The notes under the pieces: model-generated
What the model was told of the DNA's origin: nothing
Databases searched by the model: none
Seen by the model: only the letters and a program-made list of their open reading frames with translations
Translations under genes and position numbers: made by a program
Assembly (NCBI GenBank): GCA_963277665.1
Contig: OY728142.1
Coordinates: forward strand, 7,826,001-7,890,000
Reading direction: 5' to 3'
Length of the DNA stretch: 64,000 nucleotides
Origin: Viscum album
Lineage: Eukaryota > Streptophyta > Magnoliopsida > Santalales > Viscaceae
In this document: in pieces, positions 60,513 through 64,000 of the stretch
Layout: every line of letters begins with the position of its first letter
Numbering within the stretch: the first letter of the stretch is position 1

Positions 60513-63323
60513 ACTGGAGAAAAATAAAACATGGTGTTGGTAGTCCTTATAAATTAAACAAAAAATACCTTGTATTGATGATTTTATTAATGCCTTTCCA
60601 AAAAAATAATTAATAGTAAAAAATGATATTGAATTCAATTAATATAAAAAATAATTACCTTGTAATCACACCTCATATATCATTTATTATCATTATCAAC
60701 AAAATAATTCCATTTCGATGGACCTCCCACTTCAAATAATATACAATATTCAGTTTGAAAATTTTAAAAGTATATCATGCTTAACAGGTTAAAGAATTTA
60801 CAATGTAAAATGAAAAAAACGTCTACCTGATTTATGCATATGTCATTGAAAATAGAAAAAACATCCTTTTTCAATTTTTGAAGTATTACATGCTTAAATA
60901 GTGAAAAAATTAACTATAAATAATGAAAAAATAGAAAAACAAATTATAAAATAAAATAAATGTTTATTAATAATCATAAGATCTTCATGATGTCATATTT
61001 TCCCATAGTTTTTAAACAAAAAACACTTTGTATGAACTTTTATTTTTTTAGAAAACAAAAGAAATGAAAAAAAATATCAATTTTGAAATACCACATGCAA
61101 TTTGTGGTAAAAAAATTGTAATGACTATTATTATGTAGATAGATGAAGATAGAATTTCTTAACAACATTAAAAAAATTAGAAAACACATTTAATATTTTT
61201 CATAACAATTTAATTTCCATGACATATTAAATATTTTAATAATATATTTTATATGAAAAAATAATGATAGTGTAAGAACATTTATAGAATCTATTCTAAA
61301 TAGATTCACTGTAAAAGAACCAAATGGATGAAAGAGAATAATAACATAAAAACACCTAGAGAATTTATTTTTTTACTGGGTGAGAGGGTATACAATGAAT
61401 AAGTTATAGTAATGAACACTACTGATTTTATAATGTAGAATAAAAGGAAAAAAATCAAAAATACTTAGCATGCGAAATAAAAAATACAATACATAAAAGT
61501 CATACTAGGAATATTTGTTTTTATTGAATGAATAAATTTATTAATACATATAAAATAGTTTCAATATAAAAAAATATTCATATCATTTATATAAAGTCAA
61601 AATATATAGGGAATAAAACATTATTAAACCCAATAAATGGAAACATTTTATATATATTAATATAAACTTTTACATAAAATAAGAAAAATAAAAAAATGTC
61701 ATATCACATAATTAATTTCTAAAAGAGAAAACATGTGAACATATAGATTAAATAAATTAAAGAAAAATTTAAATATAGAAGGGAAAATACAAAATAGAAA
61801 CCCAATTACTGATGATTAGGTTTATAAAAAAAATATACAGGATATGAAAATACACTTAGGTATTCAAAAAATAGATCTTATATCATGGACATAAGAAAAT
61901 GAGGTTAGTTTTGAATAAAGGAATACTTAGTTTGTGGAAATTTTCGAATGGAGATGGTAGTAGTTTAGGATTTCATATATATGGTTTCCTATATCATTGA
62001 AATAAGAATAGAAAACCACCAATGGTTGATGATGTTAATAGATAAAAATATGCACATAGAAGAGGGAAACAAAGTTAAGGATTTAGAAATTTCGAAGTGT
62101 TCGTATAATATAATGGGAAAATAAATATACTAGATCTGATTATATATAAAAATTAATCGTGGAGATTTTTGATCTGTGAAGGAGTTTTTATATGATCTTT
62201 GTTATATTGAAATTGATATTCCATGGAGAAGATTAATGATCGATCCATATGCAAGGGTAGAGAGGATGGGAGGAGGAGAATATTAGAGGTAGAGAGAGCT
62301 GATTTATGTAAGACGAGGCCCTTGATTTCTTGGAGAGAATAAGAGAGTCATAATTATGTGAGGGAAGAGAATAGGTGAGGTATATAAGATAATATTCATG
62401 GAATTACCAATTACTATGTAGAAATAATTTGTATTTGAGGTGTGAAATTAGAGGGTGAAAAAGAATTGGAGAAAGAGGCATAATTAAAGTGAAACGTGGG
62501 CAGGAGTTTGCATTTCATATAAGAATTTTAGATTATGAACAAAAGTTTAAGTTAAAATTATTACCTAATATTAATTATGTTCATTAAAAATATGGAATAA
62601 ATTTTATTTGATTGAACTCCGAGAATTTTAAGAAACTACTTTTAATATATGCTTCCCAAATGCAACGAAATCAGTTTTTATAAAAATATTTATTTTAGCC
62701 TAAAAATGATTTTATAGAAATATAAAGTATTATATTTACTACGATAGGATTAATTGGATTATGATAAATCAATAGATAATTATTATTATTTAAAACAAAA
62801 AAAACCAAAAGGAACCATGTAAATATTTTAATAAAATAAAATAAGTAACTTTTTTATTTGAACAAAAACATTACATAGATTTCAAAAAATGTTAAAAAAT
62901 ATATTTATATGTTATCAATAATATTTTATTATGAGTAATATTACTTCATAAATGTATTTTTGTTATTTAAAAAGTATTTCATAAAAATTAAATTTTTATT
63001 ACATCATTATAATGTCATAAAAGTCACATATTTTATAGAATATGTATTTTTCATTGTTTACCCAAAAAATAACAATTTTTGAAAAATATCAAAAATTATT
63101 ACAATGATAATTTTGACATGATTAATTAAAAAAAATGGAATTAATTTATTTATATTAAATTAATAAATTTTTTGAATTTAGATTTTAATTAAATTCGTAA
63201 ATAATTATATGTGCATTATGTGATAGTTTCCCTAGAAAGAAAATATTACTATAATTGAGTCCCATGTGTTAAATTATTCTTTCCTTCAAAAAACATATCC
63301 AAAAAATTTCTATAATATCACAT
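60513..63323. other. AT-rich segment right of element A; no gene recognised
   Basis: Mostly A/T with stops in all frames. On the minus strand it shows splice-donor-like words (GATTACAAG|GTAATTA near 60658, TACAAG|GTATTTTTT near 60568, AATCAG|GTAGACG near 60825) and an acceptor-like TTCTTTTACAG near 61311. A promoter-like block is listed at 62240-62400. It may be the LTR of element G. Confidence 0.4.
62240..62400 (-). promoter_or_regulatory. Promoter-like block on the minus strand: TATATA box and CT-rich leader
   Basis: The minus strand has CTTATATACC (62381-62388), then about 80-130 bases further on a pyrimidine-rich leader (GCTCTCTCTACCTC, TCTCCTCCTCCCATCCTCTC at 62255-62300). This mirrors the TATA plus CT/C-rich leader of the LTR in element A. 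An ATG near 62250 opens only a 31-codon frame. Confidence 0.4.
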
Positions 63324-64000
63324 TATGAATAGATATGGGTAGCTATTAATCATAAGTTCTTCAGGTTTCCATGTTAATTCTTTTATTTTAGGATTTCTAC
63401 AAATAACCTTCACACATCGAGTCATCTGATTCTACAAAACCAGTTCTATAGTTTCAATAATATGGATAGGATATTCATAGAAGGATAAATCATGTTACAA
63501 ATCTATTTAATAATATGTGAGAAAATTCATTGATTATATCATGTACTTCCTTAATAAATAGATATGGGACACATACTTAACATTAGAGAGGCCAGGTGGA
63601 ATTACCAAATAGTAAGCCACATATCCATTTATTTCCTTAATCTAAAATAATATTTGTACCTAGGAATTATTTTAAATTTATTAAAAAACCTTATAAATAC
63701 CTTCCATAGAGATACATTCAAGAAAACATGATTGACAACTTGAAATTCAAAATCCTTTTTTCGAGTATCTACATAACTATTTTTTGATTTTGAATTACCT
63801 TGATATGACTTAGAATATTTATTACTTTCATCATTGTATTCATAATAAGTTATAGGACTAGTATCTTTCCTTTCACCGACATCATCCCAACAAGTTGGTG
63901 TATGGAATGTTTCCCACTCAATTCTTCAGGCAGTGTAATTTGAATAGTAAAATTAAAGATATCATTATATGAAACTTTAATAAAAGGTAAATACAGATCC
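63324..64000 (-). pseudogene. Element G: integrase tail and chromodomain of a further minus-strand chromovirus, cut by the window edge
   Basis: On the minus strand near 63910 the reading is HTPTCWDDVGERKDT (family CRTP.CW.EVGER). It is followed near 63765-63690 by KKDFEFQVVNHVFLNVSLWK (family LEFEVGDHVFLKVSPWKG) and near 63400-63330 by IKELTWKPEELM and NSYPYLF (family V.EATWE.E..M...YPYLF). The blocks are collinear with those of elements B and C, with stops and shifts in between. A TGTGATATTATAG word at 63324 (minus strand) may be its LTR start, by comparison with TGTAACACCCCAG. The rest of pol lies beyond the right edge. Confidence 0.75.

Noticed and set aside
31001..63323. Ancient intron-containing host gene on the minus strand, split by elements C and A
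   Set aside because: Several donor- and acceptor-like words occur, but the exons between them have no consistent frame or domain, and such words are frequent in AT-rich DNA. LTR sequence is a simpler explanation.

Overview
The window looks like gene-poor, heterochromatic nuclear DNA of a flowering plant with a large, repeat-rich genome. It is strongly AT-rich and I see no intact host gene. The recognisable material is nested mobile elements: Ty3/Gypsy chromoviruses of the Tekay/Del type (primer sites matching initiator tRNA-Met, Tekay-like integrase and chromodomain tails), a CACTA (En/Spm) DNA transposon with a decayed TNP2-type transposase, and two short tRNA-derived SINE-like pieces. The species cannot be named from the sequence.

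Layout. (1) 1-933 and 28515 to about 28800 are two halves of one minus-strand copy of a long-LTR (4.7-4.9 kb) family. They are split by element B, a plus-strand chromovirus (934-28514) with a 5-bp target duplication, CCTTT. (2) B carries gag-protease-RT-RNase H-integrase remnants at 13096-17109. A 10.1-kb CACTA element (17110-27210) interrupts the integrase, and the integrase tail and chromodomain resume at 27211-27891. A further stretch of about 10 kb of AT-rich DNA (2941 to about 13090) separates B's 5' LTR and primer site from its gag. (3) 29450-31000 is a degenerate tandem repeat built on TAAGGGTATAAA-like words. (4) 33396-46350 is element C, a minus-strand chromovirus with two long LTRs. 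It has gag, protease and integrase remnants but no recognisable RT or RNase H. (5) 48287-60507 is element A, the youngest and best-preserved element: two 4.9-kb LTRs, a perfect CAATC target duplication, primer site, polypurine tract, and an internal region of only 2.3 kb whose single open frame is a short zinc-knuckle gag. It fits the description of a non-autonomous TR-GAG element. (6) 63324-64000 holds the integrase tail and chromodomain of a fourth minus-strand chromovirus (G) that runs off the right edge. The flanks of A and C may be its LTR.

How the parts relate. A has no pol and would depend on an autonomous relative for reverse transcriptase and integrase. The LTR family shared by A, C and the 1-933 fragment carries two internal tandem arrays, one of which is conserved across all copies and both strands. 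The most unusual structures are a tandemly repeated intron-exon module in the 3' half of the CACTA element (24531-25560), a 180-bp array just after it, a 197-bp LTR array whose unit boundaries look like 5' splice sites, and the 29.5-31.0 kb array. Nearly all other open frames are interrupted and look like chance openings in AT-rich DNA.
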